Shown here: positions 51,201 through 62,404 of the stretch, one piece after another
Layout of the letters: every line of letters begins with the position of its first letter
Position numbering within the stretch: position 1 is the stretch's first letter
Assembly (NCBI GenBank): GCA_037389465.1
Contig: JAZARR010000214.1
Span: 4,650,001-4,714,000, forward strand
DNA from: Baylisascaris procyonis
Taxonomy: Eukaryota; Nematoda; Chromadorea; Rhabditida; Ascarididae
DNA: 64,000 bases
Direction of reading: 5' to 3'
Translations under genes and position numbers: made by a program
The notes under the pieces: model-generated
Database searches by the model: none
The model's input: only the letters and a program-made list of their open reading frames with translations
What the model was told of the DNA's origin: nothing

Positions 51201-54200
51201 AACTTGAATATGAACGCAACAGTTGGCATTTATATTATTTGCTGATAGCTTATCAAACTGGCTTATAGGATTAGGAAAATTCAGTGGCGAATATCTTGCA
51301 GATGTTCTGATATGCTTTTTCACTCATAAGATTAAGTCTATAGCCCATTATTGCTTAAGCGAATTGAAGCGAATTGCATGAACTCTTCCAAAACCTCGTT
51401 TTTTTTTTGTTACTATGAAATATTTCATCCTCTCCGGTGAGAAAAATGGTGACAAAAGTTTTGTAGCATTTTTTTCCAGCAAATGCTCACATCAACGAAT
51501 ATATAATGGAAAAACCGTCGACTTCTCTAAAATTCTATCCGTCATCAATCCCGGTATATAACAATGTGATTCCACCAGCACCAACTTTTGAAAACGATCG
51601 GGATGATCTTCTTCCTCATTCTACACGTATGGATCATATTGAATCGAATGGTAAATCCTATGTCGAAAGTAGCGATGAAGAAACAAATTTGCCCAGAGTA
51701 ACGATCAATAGCGATTCATCACCTACTTATGAAGAACCGTCTAATGACGATTATATTTCACCGTCGGCTGACCAGAATGACCCGAGAAATGCATTTGTTA
51801 ATATTAATGCATCATCACAAAGAAAAGAAAATATTCAGAGGATTGCGAAACCAACACATTTGGCTGCTATACCACCAACGCTTCCTGAGAGTGATTACTC
51901 GGAAAATTTTGGCATTCCCCCCGCAGTAACAACGATCCCCGAGGCTAAAATGAGAAAAACATCAGAAACGATACCATCAAATTTGAATAAGCCATTGATT
52001 GCAGCCAACCGTATCACATCATCGCATACGATAGTTACCGATTCTTCACGATCCTCCGTAAAGCACTTCGGTAGTGGAAACGTGGACAACGTCTCTGGAC
52101 GAGGATCTGATCTATCTTCGATGTCGCCACGAGAGGATGTTGAAGTCTCTTTGAATGGATTTTCAACGATCGGTGTTCATATTTCACCTTCATTGGAGGG
52201 ATCATCAAGGGCAGAAATCACAAGACATCATACCTCTAGCATATCTGAGAATCAAGCAACCCTACTTTCAGTTCGTCCAGCAGTTCGGACAAGTATGGGG
52301 AGACCACCTTTAAGGCATCGCTTCCGAGTGACAAATACCTCTACAGAAGCAACTGTAACCGCACCTATATGGCCGCCTGCTTCAATGATCCTTCCCACTA
52401 CTACTATTTCATCCAACGTGTTTTCTCATGCAGTGCCAACGCTGAATGCTGTCGGCGATACAGCAAATCATTCTGAAATCACAGTCAGCAACGAAGAAAG
52501 CGAATTGAGGAAACAGTTTACTGCAGTTCGGGAGCCAGTTGAACCTTCTGGAGAAACTTCTTACCTGGGAAACGTGGAAGATCTGAAATCAAATTTGCGA
52601 TATGGAAGCTCTCAGAAAGGAAATGTAAACAGTCCAAGTTTATCGGAACGAGGCGAAACACTGTCATCCTCTCGTCGCGTCTTCCCCTCCGAAGTAGAAG
52701 AAATTGAAGTAACATCAGGTGAGATTAGGCAGTTACTCTTGATCCTTGCTTTACCAATCACTAGCCACTGATGTGATGTTTTGTGTAAACTTTGGCAGTA
52801 AGTAGCGGAGTTGCTCATAATTGCATGAATTCTTGGGAAATTCTAGATTCATGGAATTGGTGTGATGAGCTGATTGAATGACTGAAGCTCCATTTTTGTG
52901 ACATATGTGGAGTCATCTAAGCAAAAAGCAGAAATCCACATGTGGAAATAAAGTGCTTGAGGAAATTGCACGAATCTGAGCAATACGAGTGCAGCACAGA
53001 TGTATATACAGTTCGTCGCTTGTCTGAAACCCAAATATATCTTTTTGAAATGCTGTTTAAGCAGATTTTGAGCGGACGAAATGAAATTTTGTTGAAATCG
53101 CCAGACTTTCGCTAGAGAAATGATCACCCATCGCTAAGCATCGAACGACAAAGGGGACGCTCCGGACCATTATTTGCCACTGCTGTTACTAGCAAATGAT
53201 GTTGAAATCGGTAGTGAGTGGTGACCACAGAGAGTACTAAGCACTAAATAACTCTGTTGATGTCAACGAATGGTATTGGTTGCTGCGTTGGGAGTAATGG
53301 CGGCAGAAGTAAGTACATAGGAAATAACGAACAGTACAAGCAGACTCCCAGGACAAATATATTAAGAAGGACTGGCAATAGTAGATGGGATTAATTCTAG
53401 AACATCACTTACAGCCGACTGCAGAGCAAGTAATACCAGGAAGTATGAAAGTAGTATTAGCTGTGACGCCAGCATTGATACTGCTGACAGGGAGTTACAA
53501 CTCTTACACGAACTAAAACCTATCACGCTCACTTGCGATGTCACTCGATCGCCATCTGCTTCAATCAACGACGTGAGCCTTTATCAAAGAGATGCAAGCC
53601 GAAAATCTATCCGGAATATACACTAAACATTGAGCCAGGTAATCCGTCACAGAGAGCTACTGCTGCGATATTTGCGTCACCGCTGCACCGTTTTGCATAG
53701 TCACTGCATAATTATTATTTGATTTAAACAGTAAAAAAAAAAATGAAGCCGTGAAAAAAATCTATGCGTCAAATGGAATTTTTCACCTAGATCGGTTCTT
53801 TTTTATCTCAAGATTTAATTCAACAGCGTATGTCATCAGCTGGTTTCTTTCATGCTCCTCAACGTGCGCTTCTGTCTTCCTTGCACTCTTCTTCTTTCGA
53901 AAAAAAAAAAATACAACCTTTCGAATCATCCATCTGTTCGTTGCATTTGTAACTATGTTCTGAGATTTTATATTTAAAGCGCTCTATGGAGCAGTTCACC
54001 TTGAAAAGGTAGTGCCATCATCGAAAATTGCTCCAGATAATTCCATCATAGAATAATTCGCTCCAGCGTCGTAGATAATGGACCAATACGAACTCATTGA
54101 TAATCTTATCAATGTAATACAAAATAGCCCGCTCTGACTTGGATAGGATACAGCTGTTGCATGCACCTTAATGATCTCGTCGCTATGTTTATTTGCATTG

Positions 54201-57200
54201 GAATCGCTACTTTTATTCGCAACTGACTTTTGAGTTTTCAGAATCATTTGATGGAAGTGTTGGTAGCGATGCGTCGACTGATAGCCGTGCAAGTCATAGT
54301 GGTGGTCAAAGCTTCCCAGGCACGATCGAAGAACGGGTTCACATATCGTCAGCTGCGTCAGAAAGCGATCATGTGAATGGCCATCACGATTTTGATCCTC
54401 AGGTACAGAACGAAGATAGCCCTGGCATTTCCTCATTAGAGACGGATGCAATGTCTGAATCTTCGGCAGGTTTTCCTTCGACGTCGGTGCAAACCGTCAC
54501 ACAAAGATCGCGTCATTTACATATTCCTGAGAAGCTTGGATCTGCAACCCCTGATAACTCGTCGTTCCCCACAACGCCGCCGCCTCCGTCGCTTCGTAAC
54601 TTACCACAGAAGCATTCTACACAAAGTGTCTTGGCGAGAAAGGGCAATTTTAGGTTCCCAGGTACTTCTGGAACGGTCGTCAGCACAATTCCTGAAACGC
54701 ATAAGCAAGAAAGACCGAATGCTGATATAGAATCCCCAGCAGAGTCGAGTCGTTCGGACATCGAAGATAATGTAGGGATAACGTTAGCATCTTCAGAACA
54801 CAGAAGCAGCAGAGAAGAATCCGTTGTTATCTACACTTCAACAACGTCGATGCCTCAAAGCGGGGGATTTGGTGATGCTTCATTAGAGTTCCCCGATATC
54901 ACGGGCATGGCGGACGCGAATGTCAGGGAGGCGAATCCAGTTGAAGAAACTGAGTCTTCGGGAGAACCATCTAGCTCTCAGGAGCGTGATGCTGAGAGTG
55001 GTATGATCGGACATTCCAAAGAAAATTTAGAGGGTTCTAATGGCGCTAATTTCCCTGAATATTCCAAGGAACACCAGTCACCCGAATCTACGACGGCGTG
55101 GTCAACAACATCGGAACCAACTCTGAAAGGAGACCGTAAAACAGAGCACAGTCAGTGGGTGTCTCAGAAGACAAGCGATGCGAGCGATCTGCAACTCACA
55201 GGCGGCTCAAGCACGTCTTCAGCGGAAAAAGAAAATTCACTGAAAATTCACAGCATGAAGGGAAAAGGAATGACATCGGACAGATTTTCGGTGGAGGCAG
55301 AAAATGAAGATGACGTTATCACATCTGTATCGACTCCCTCGCCATCAGGACTGCTTGAGGTCTCAGGATCAGCGGCTGTGCAATCAAAGTTCTCCAAAAG
55401 CACGAACCAGGAAATCGCTGTCGTGCAAAATCCAGGAAGACTTGGCAACATTAACCATAATAACAGTAGCGATAAATCATTGTCTTCTGTTGGAGGTGGT
55501 CAGAAACATCCTCATAGGAAAAATGAATATATTACTACCACATCGGATCCTGGAAATCAGGAAGAGCAATTCGATAGGAAGGATAATGAAGTATTGACGA
55601 GCGAAGGTGGACTCATAACAGAAGAATTGAACACTTCAAACGGCGATAGAAATGAACAATCCACAGCAGAGCCGGATCATGATGGCTCTTTTCCGATTGC
55701 TGCTGTGAATCGAAATCAGAGAAACCAACATGACCGAAGACAGCCACTTGTTTCTGATGACATTGTAAGTACACCAGCAGCGAATTCATTCAGCGACGCC
55801 GATGAGATTATCAGTAAAACAGAACCCGAACAAACTACTGAGAATACTGCTATTGTCGAGCACACCTCTGTCACCATTGCAACGCCTCATACTTTCGAAG
55901 TTTCGAAAGCTGTAGAATATAGCCTGGAAAACACTGGACCATTTACCGTGCCCGTATCAGCAACATCACTTGTTACAGAAACCCCCTCCGAGATTATCAA
56001 CGAAGGCGTTCAGTCAGACTCTACAGCAAATCATGACTCCAAAGAATCTTCGCCTTCGCTCAATGGAGAGTCCATTCCTTCGCGTGAAGAAATTGCAGCG
56101 AAGGTTGGCTCAATTGACGTGAAGGGAGCGAATGAAATCACTTTTGTGAACATACCCCCTACATCAGGAGAATTTTTCGAAATGCCCCAGACAGAGCCAA
56201 CTGAACCACTCGTTAACGTTGAAAATCGGCGTGCATTTATCGAAGCAAGTCATCGTACAATGAGAGTATGGCCGAGTGGTAAAATATTTTCTGAAACAAC
56301 GTTTCAAAACTCCGCAACATCTAGCAATTTAGAAGAGCAGCGTTCAGCGTTGCAAAAAGGAGCAACGATCATAAGACACGAATCATCCACTAACGACTTG
56401 TACTCACATTTCATTGAAACAACAAGCCAAACTTCCTTGCTTTCATTTTCCGATGGAGCGATTGGCACATTACATGGATCTCCGTCCGATGATATGCTGA
56501 CCGAATCGGTCAATAAACAAGCAATTAGCAGAAATAGCGAACGCCTAGATAACAAAGCACAACACGTTGATCCTGCATATGCTGAAAAGAAATCCTCTAG
56601 TGTTCTTACAAATACCACTTCCGGATATGTGTCTGAAAAATTATCAGATGGTGCTGCACATAATGCTGATAGAACAAAATTTCAAATAGCGTCTTCAAGG
56701 AGCCATAGTGGAAAGAGTGCGTTCGACAGTGCAGAGATCATCCACAGAGTAGACACCACTCTTGCCACACTATTAGAGCACCCAACGGAACTAATTATTT
56801 CGTCAACTTCCCAATCATCACCGATAGTTGAATCAATCACAACATCAGAAGAAACTCGATTCGACGAAGACCTTCACAAAGATGCCGACCGAACCTCCCT
56901 TAATGAACAACTTTCAAGTGGCAACGATGCGGATAGAGTTGTAACCCAAATAATGCCAACAATAAGTGCTGAAGTGCACTTCGACGGTGACGGAGATGAT
57001 CCTGATACCACAGCAACTTCTACTGAAAGTATCGTGGATCGATCGGATGATTATCATACGTCGCGCATCATTACATCGTCATTACCATCGATAAATTCTG
57101 ATGATCATACCGTTTCTTTCATACGAAACACGGAAAGCATATCACAAACGGCAGAATACGATCACACTAGGAGTGTGAATAGTCAACAGTCGACAATTGA

Positions 57201-60200
57201 GACATCTGAAGGAACAAATGAGGCATTCGGTTCGTCGAATTTGGACATCAGAAGCGATGAACTTATCAGATCGAATGATGGGGAACGGATACTCACCGAC
57301 TCTTCATCTGCATCATTTGGACACTTAAACATGAAATTCTCTGAAAGCGTCGATGCGAGAGCAGTACATAGCATCGCAATTGATGAAACAATTCCTGCGG
57401 CTATCGACTTCGAAAAGCGAACCTCCACCTTCGACGAGAGAACTCACGGAAACGTGGAAGATTCTGAAAAGGATATGGGATCATCTGATCCTACTTTGGA
57501 TGAGATCACAGAAGAGTTTGCTGCCAAGAGTTCTTCATTATCGAAAGCCAGAGTAAGAACAAATGTTGCAAATATTAGACCCGGCCCAATAACACCAGAG
57601 CATGCCAGGACGAATGAGAAAATTGTGCAAACTTCTGAAATTATGACATCAATGGAACGATCATCGCTCGATGTCCGTGAAAGTTATACTACGTCAGCAT
57701 CTAATGAGCACAACAACGAAGAATTCTCCGAAACAACTGTGCCTATCACAAACTCTAGAACTTCGGATGTCTTTGCTTCATCAGTTTCTCCTCCAACTAA
57801 AATACTCGAAGATTTTACTAGAACAAGTCGTCGATCACCATCGGTTAATGTTTTAGAGCTTAATTCTGGTGCCTCTTCATCATCAGTTGAATCATTGGCA
57901 AACTCGCTTTCCGAAATGATGCTCACGGAACGACAAGATACCTTCAGTGGAGCGATCACCTCAACAGAGCAATACTCGACAGTCATCTTATTACCGAAAG
58001 GTGAGTCGCTAGGGAAATTTCGATTCAGATGCTAGAAGTACCATCCACCTTATTAATAGAAAACGAATTTCGAAGCTGCAGGGACAATGGAAATGTCAAT
58101 GAGCTCAATGAGCCTTCCTTTCCTCGATTGGAGAGCATGAAAATGTCATTCAGGTCGTCACAATAACCAAACAGGCCTTCGTTGTCGCTCGACTTTTCCT
58201 GTTCCTTCATATTGATGCAAGCAAGCATCGGTGCAAGAGGATAATATTAGCGTTACCTGCTGTAGAAAGGCTCCTCATTCATTTGCAATGAAATTTACTT
58301 CTAATTTATTATAAGTATAATCTCTATTCATTAGAGCCGCATGTGCGTATTGTAATCTTCTCTCGTTTTGTTGTGATTTGTGCTTAAATTATAGCAGAAG
58401 CAAGACAGTTCAACGTGGCTGTGTAGAGAAAGAGTTGAGGAATGTTAGTCATCCCGTTCAATTGATTGATACGAACAACATATTGAGATAATTTTTCACG
58501 CAGTGCTCCATTTCAGAATCGGTTTATCCTTGTATTGCTGATCTAATTGTTGCCATCGATTATGAGCCTACTGTCACGGAGAATCGAGACAAGGTGAGCT
58601 TCTAGTTCGCTGATATAATGCTTATGATGATTAGTTCGGAAGACGAAACAGTAAGAAAAGAAGAAAATGCGTTTCCTTTCGTCAAAGATCAGCTCTTATA
58701 CAGTATTCATTTTCGTTATTGTAACATTGGTGGTGAATGCGAGATGCTTTACTACTCCACTTATTCCCATTATTGCGGCTTGACCAACTTTACGCTTCTG
58801 TCTTGTTTCTTTGTTAAAACTCTGAATGCGTTGAGTGCTGGAAACAGCGAGGCAAAGTAGGTGCTATGCAATGGCCTGAATTTCATTCCTAATAGTTGAC
58901 CGGCCAAGCAAATGCATAAGAACGGTTCCATAATACGAAAATAAGGCGGTAAATTGCATAAGGATATTGCTGTTATTTGCAGTGTGGAAATTCAGCGAAC
59001 AATTATCTATAGGAAGAAAGGAAATGCGCTATAAAGTTGACGTTTCGTACTCTAGCGAAGTGCATTGCTAGCTTGATGTTTTGAAAGGCTATAAATTCAT
59101 GCACACGGTGATGTAATTTAAGGTGGCACAATTTTTGCGGCAAATCATGAATAATTGGACACTTTCTGACAACGCTGTTCGTGTTGCTGTCGTTTCTTAT
59201 GGATTAGACGACGGTGTTGGAATATATTCGGATAGCTTTGGTACGTCACGATTGGAAGTGAGTGAAGCGTTGAGAAACTCCTTCGAATCGAGTGGAGGCG
59301 GCGTCGGTGTTGTCTATCCTCTCAGTAGGTATGAGACCTTCAGCAAATGTGCTGATCCATGTGGTGACGTAGTTTCAGTTAAGATTCAATGAAAGGGACA
59401 AATCAGTACTAATGGCATTTCACGATTTGGATGCGAGGCTTCCTTTTCTTCTAGGAGACCTCAGAGTAAAATAGAGGTTCTTTCAGTGCTTTCTTTTTCG
59501 ACCATTATATAATCTACTCAGAAGTGCAATATATATAGTAACGTTGTCTTGCTGCAAACTGTACATCGTGCTGGTGCAACAAATCAGGACTCCATTATAC
59601 ACTGCATAAATGGTTTTGGTTAGAAATGGTGCAATGCATCCCGCATTCTAATTTCAATTTTTGATCATCTCACTATGATCCTGAAATCCGGTTTCTGATA
59701 ATGTGCTTGAAGCACATCAATTCCAAATATGCTTATATCTCTCACCTACTAGACAGTGAAAAGTATAACGCTAATATCTAATCCTTTTCGAGTGTTTGAG
59801 GTATGAAAATAGGCCAGGCGGAGTTGTTGCAACCACATAAGGCACCTCTCTTATAAATCTATGCTTGCATAAATGCAGCACTGTACGTTTTCTGAATGAC
59901 GCATTTGCGAGCTGAAAAATTCTGCAGGTAGCAGATTCTTCTTGCTTGCTAACTGATAGTGTATTCGTCGGATTCGCTGTTTTTAGTGGCTGACGTTAGC
60001 TGAGGATCAGAAGGTGCTTGCTTCTCTTTCCTTACTGTTTCGAATCTAGCAACTACTTGCATATGGAGCATTTTGGTCAAATATCATACTTTTATTGTAA
60101 AACTTTATTATAAAATTCGCACTATATCATTACGCTTTGGTAATATTCCTGGTGATTTGCTTCGCAAAAACTAACGGCTGTTTTGAATCTGATACTAGAG

Positions 60201-62200
60201 TCGAACTACAGTCGATGACTTGAAAAATGATACGCACGGAAAAGGTGATTGATTGCTTTGCACTTTTCTTACAGATACCTCCCAATACAAATGTGGTGTG
60301 ATAGTGAGGTTGCAACATATTGTTCGCCTGAAATAAAACACATGTCGGTCATTGCAGCAACTTCTGAAAATGTGGAGCAATGCTGATGACTGTATTGCGC
60401 TATCAGAAGGGCCAAAACGCAAAAACATTCGATACCAAATCAAAGACGATAAATCGACACCCCACATTGCCTCGAAAATTTTCCGTAGTATCTGGCTAGG
60501 TCCAACTACTGCAGTTATCGATGAATTCTTGATTGCCTGTTACAGTTTAAAAGAAGCAGGGTTAAGAATGCATAACCTCAACCTTCAAGTCTCCTGCAAT
60601 CGTCTCGCAGAGACGACCACCAACACCTAACCAATCCAGAGAAGCGAATGCGGGCGGTGCGACAGTCCAGAAACATCGCATAACTAAGTATGATGTTAGC
60701 AATATCAAACGGGTTGGTGGCACGCATTTATACAAGCAGAGAAAGTACGTAAAATAGTAGAGCAGAGAACGAACACATATCACTGAGCTTCGATGCGTGA
60801 AACAAAAGTTGCAGCTTGGTAGTTCCCACAACATTAACGAAGGGTGAATTAATTTTTTGCGCTTTTTAATATTTAGTGAACAAATTCACTTCCCATTTTT
60901 TAAAATGTACAAGATGGTTGACTTTTACAATTTTTCATTTATCACTATCATTTATATTCGTTTATTTTCATAGGTTATTTGAAATCATTCACGCCGACTA
61001 TTCACTAAGTCGCAATTTCAATCGATTTGATGATGAATCGAATCGAAGAGAAAATGCCATAAGAAACAATACGCGGGTCGTCTATCTTATCTTCTCCGAT
61101 TCGAGGTCTCTAGTTTTTTTTTTTCTTTTCTAATTGTGATCGCATTTTATATAGTTGTTGGAGGAGTTTTCTTTACTTTCCTCTTCTCATCGAGATCGCT
61201 CACGGGTATATTCTCTCATTTATCCTCCCCTCAGCAATTGTTCTTTAATCTTTTGATCCCTTCTCGCTCTGGCACGTTTTTGCTTTTGCATCTCCTCTCT
61301 CCAAAGAACGCCCTCTTCGTACGTTACAGTGATTGGATTCTGCTAAACAAGACAACAGAAACCATGCTGTTGTCTGAACTATCGCGAACAATTATTTCTC
61401 ACCTATACACCGAGCACTTCAGTGCAAACACGAAAGATTCACTAATAATTCCGATATTTTAGGTAGCGAACAACGTTAAGATTCTTATCAACTCTCATAT
61501 TTATCGAGCACTGTGCAAGATTGTAAGAGATCAAAAAGGAAACTCATATCCATGGGAATAGCGTAAAAAATCTTCGAAAACACCTCGATTACCTTGACAT
61601 TTTAGCCGCCTTCTGAGGACTTAACACCCATTAATAATTGTTATCAAAGATTTAAAAAAGTTCATATTGAAATCTTGCAGTAATACAACGGATATTCAAA
61701 ATGCTGCTGTGAACAACATATGCAATAATGTGCCATACGATTGCAGAGTGCTTACAGTGGGAATGAAAAACGGTTTGTAATGTTGCAGTTCTAGAATACA
61801 ATTACTTTCACAAGAAATGATGCATTGCATAAGATATACATACAAAATCAATAGCATATCATTGATGCGTTTTTTGCAAATCATTCAATTATTTTCGAAT
61901 TCGGCATGATTAGGGAATGTCAGTATTTTCTTTCGCTTTATTCTTAGTAATAATGAAAACTAGCATCCTCAAATAGGGATAGTGTTTTCTTACAACAAGT
62001 TATTAAATGCAAATGGCTTTTTTGATATTAACCCACTTGTCTAGTGGATATTTCCTGAACATTCTCAATTTGAATACATTTCAGCAGCGGATTTGTCGTC
62101 AGTATCTCATCCAGTATCCGCAACGATAAAAATATCCGATTTCACAGAAACCTCATTGGATTCACTCAATTCGTTTATTGTTCGAAATATGTGCAATTAG
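45214..62200 (+). CDS. Giant type II membrane protein: TM - VWA - Ser/Thr-rich stalk - VWA
   Basis: Exons: 45214-45406, 48570-about 48729, 48968-49158, 50040-50176, 50517-50696, 51480-52718, 54242-58000, 58517-58593, 59123-59328, 60974-61105, 61681-61772, 62085-62200; about 2,100 residues. Apart from the exon at 48570, every junction is in phase. The N-terminus has 'RRKSIRLRR' then one strong hydrophobic helix ('IAIALAILLVLVICIAVILA'), giving a cytoplasmic tail and extracellular bulk. Two VWA folds follow, recognised from strand/helix pattern ('AQILI', 'RFATSVIRSVM', 'TQAVVVGD'; 'ADLIVAIDYEPTV', 'AVRVAVVSYGLDD', 'TRVVYLIFSDS', 'DCRVLTVGM') and flanking cysteines. They are separated by about 1,666 Cys-free, Ser/Thr/Glu-rich residues. 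VWA domains usually bind ligands; neither one here has the DxSxS metal site. Joining the blocks into one gene rests on phase and order, not on transcript data. The TAG at 62198 overlaps a gtaagg donor, so the gene could extend further. A frame break affects the first VWA domain. Confidence 0.72.
46704..46779. repeat. Perfect 34-bp inverted repeat with 8-base loop
   Basis: Arms 46704-46737 and 46746-46779 are exact reverse complements (left arm begins 'aacaactatacggttacagt'); the loop is atcaagtg. It lies in the first intron of the VWA gene, 3' of a comparatively GC-rich stretch. Pairing stops sharply at both outer ends. Confidence 0.95.
48570..50696 (+). other. First VWA-domain exon block of the VWA gene
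   Basis: Exon 48570 reads in phase from the transmembrane exon: 'KHHRTYSYTTLSGGKEGMID', then 'LGECIPGENKADFNVSAQIL', the expected Cys and first strand. Exon 48968 gives the first helix and second strand ('GTEFALQLYSVPQNTSF'). Exon 50040 gives 'SSFFAIEQWIMIAV' and the buried strand 'PIVTTIYFSL'. Exon 50517 ends the fold with 'TQAVVVGDERLFNMAYATVI' and 'TIDEIISKINGHL'. The acceptor of the last exon is the AG at 50515-50516; the AG two bases earlier would give a stop. Confidence 0.7.
51480..58000 (+). other. Two giant stalk exons, 1,666 codons, cysteine-free
   Basis: Exons 51480-52718 (1,239 bases) and 54242-58000 (3,759 bases) are both symmetric phase 1-1 and share a 1.5-kb intron without a further supported exon. 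The translation is dominated by Ser, Thr, Glu, Asp and Asn, with Pro-rich pieces ('FPTTPPPPSLRNLPQ') and repeated Ser runs. I found no Cys in either exon. Many N-x-S/T sites and Ser/Thr clusters suit a glycosylated, extended extracellular stalk, as in membrane mucins. There is no obvious tandem peptide repeat. Confidence 0.85.
58517..62200 (+). other. Second VWA-domain exon block of the VWA gene
   Basis: Exons 58517-58593, 59123-59328, 60974-61105, 61681-61772 and 62085-62200 join in phase. They encode 'YPCIADLIVAIDYEPTV', 'VAQFLRQIMNNWTLSDNAVR', 'RLEVSEALRNSFESSGGGVG', 'NNTRVVYLIFSDSRSN', 'VPYDCRVLTVGMKN' and a last helix ending 'NSFIVRNMCN'. The Cys before strand 1 and the Cys after the last helix are the usual VWA clasp. 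The donor at 59329 (gtatga) is required for phase; the nearer gtaggt at 59325 would put the next exon out of frame. Confidence 0.78.
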
Positions 62201-62398
62201 TAAGGCATTACTTTATTATTAATAATCAATCCCCTCGAGGAATGGTTTCTTACTAAACGCATCTTCTAATGCGCTTTTTGGAAAATCGATTTTTAAATGC
62301 GGAAAAAAAAGATGAATTTATAAAGAGAGGAGGACAATGGAAGGATATAGAGGAGGTTTTGCCTAGGGAAATTTAGACGTTATCATATCGCAATGATA

Positions 62399-62404
62399 AA
62401 TAAA
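62399..62404 (+). terminator. Possible polyadenylation signal of the VWA gene
   Basis: AATAAA about 200 bases after the TAG at 62198-62200. Weak on its own, but it favours the gene ending there. Confidence 0.3.

Noticed and set aside
54193..54241. Upstream extension of the large stalk frame to an ATG at 54193
   Set aside because: The acceptor at 54240-54241 gives exact phase with the donor at 52719, so the first 16 codons of the open frame are intronic.
61136..61462. 108-codon frame in a VWA-gene intron
   Set aside because: Out of phase with both neighbouring VWA exons, while the exons at 60974 and 61681 join perfectly without it.
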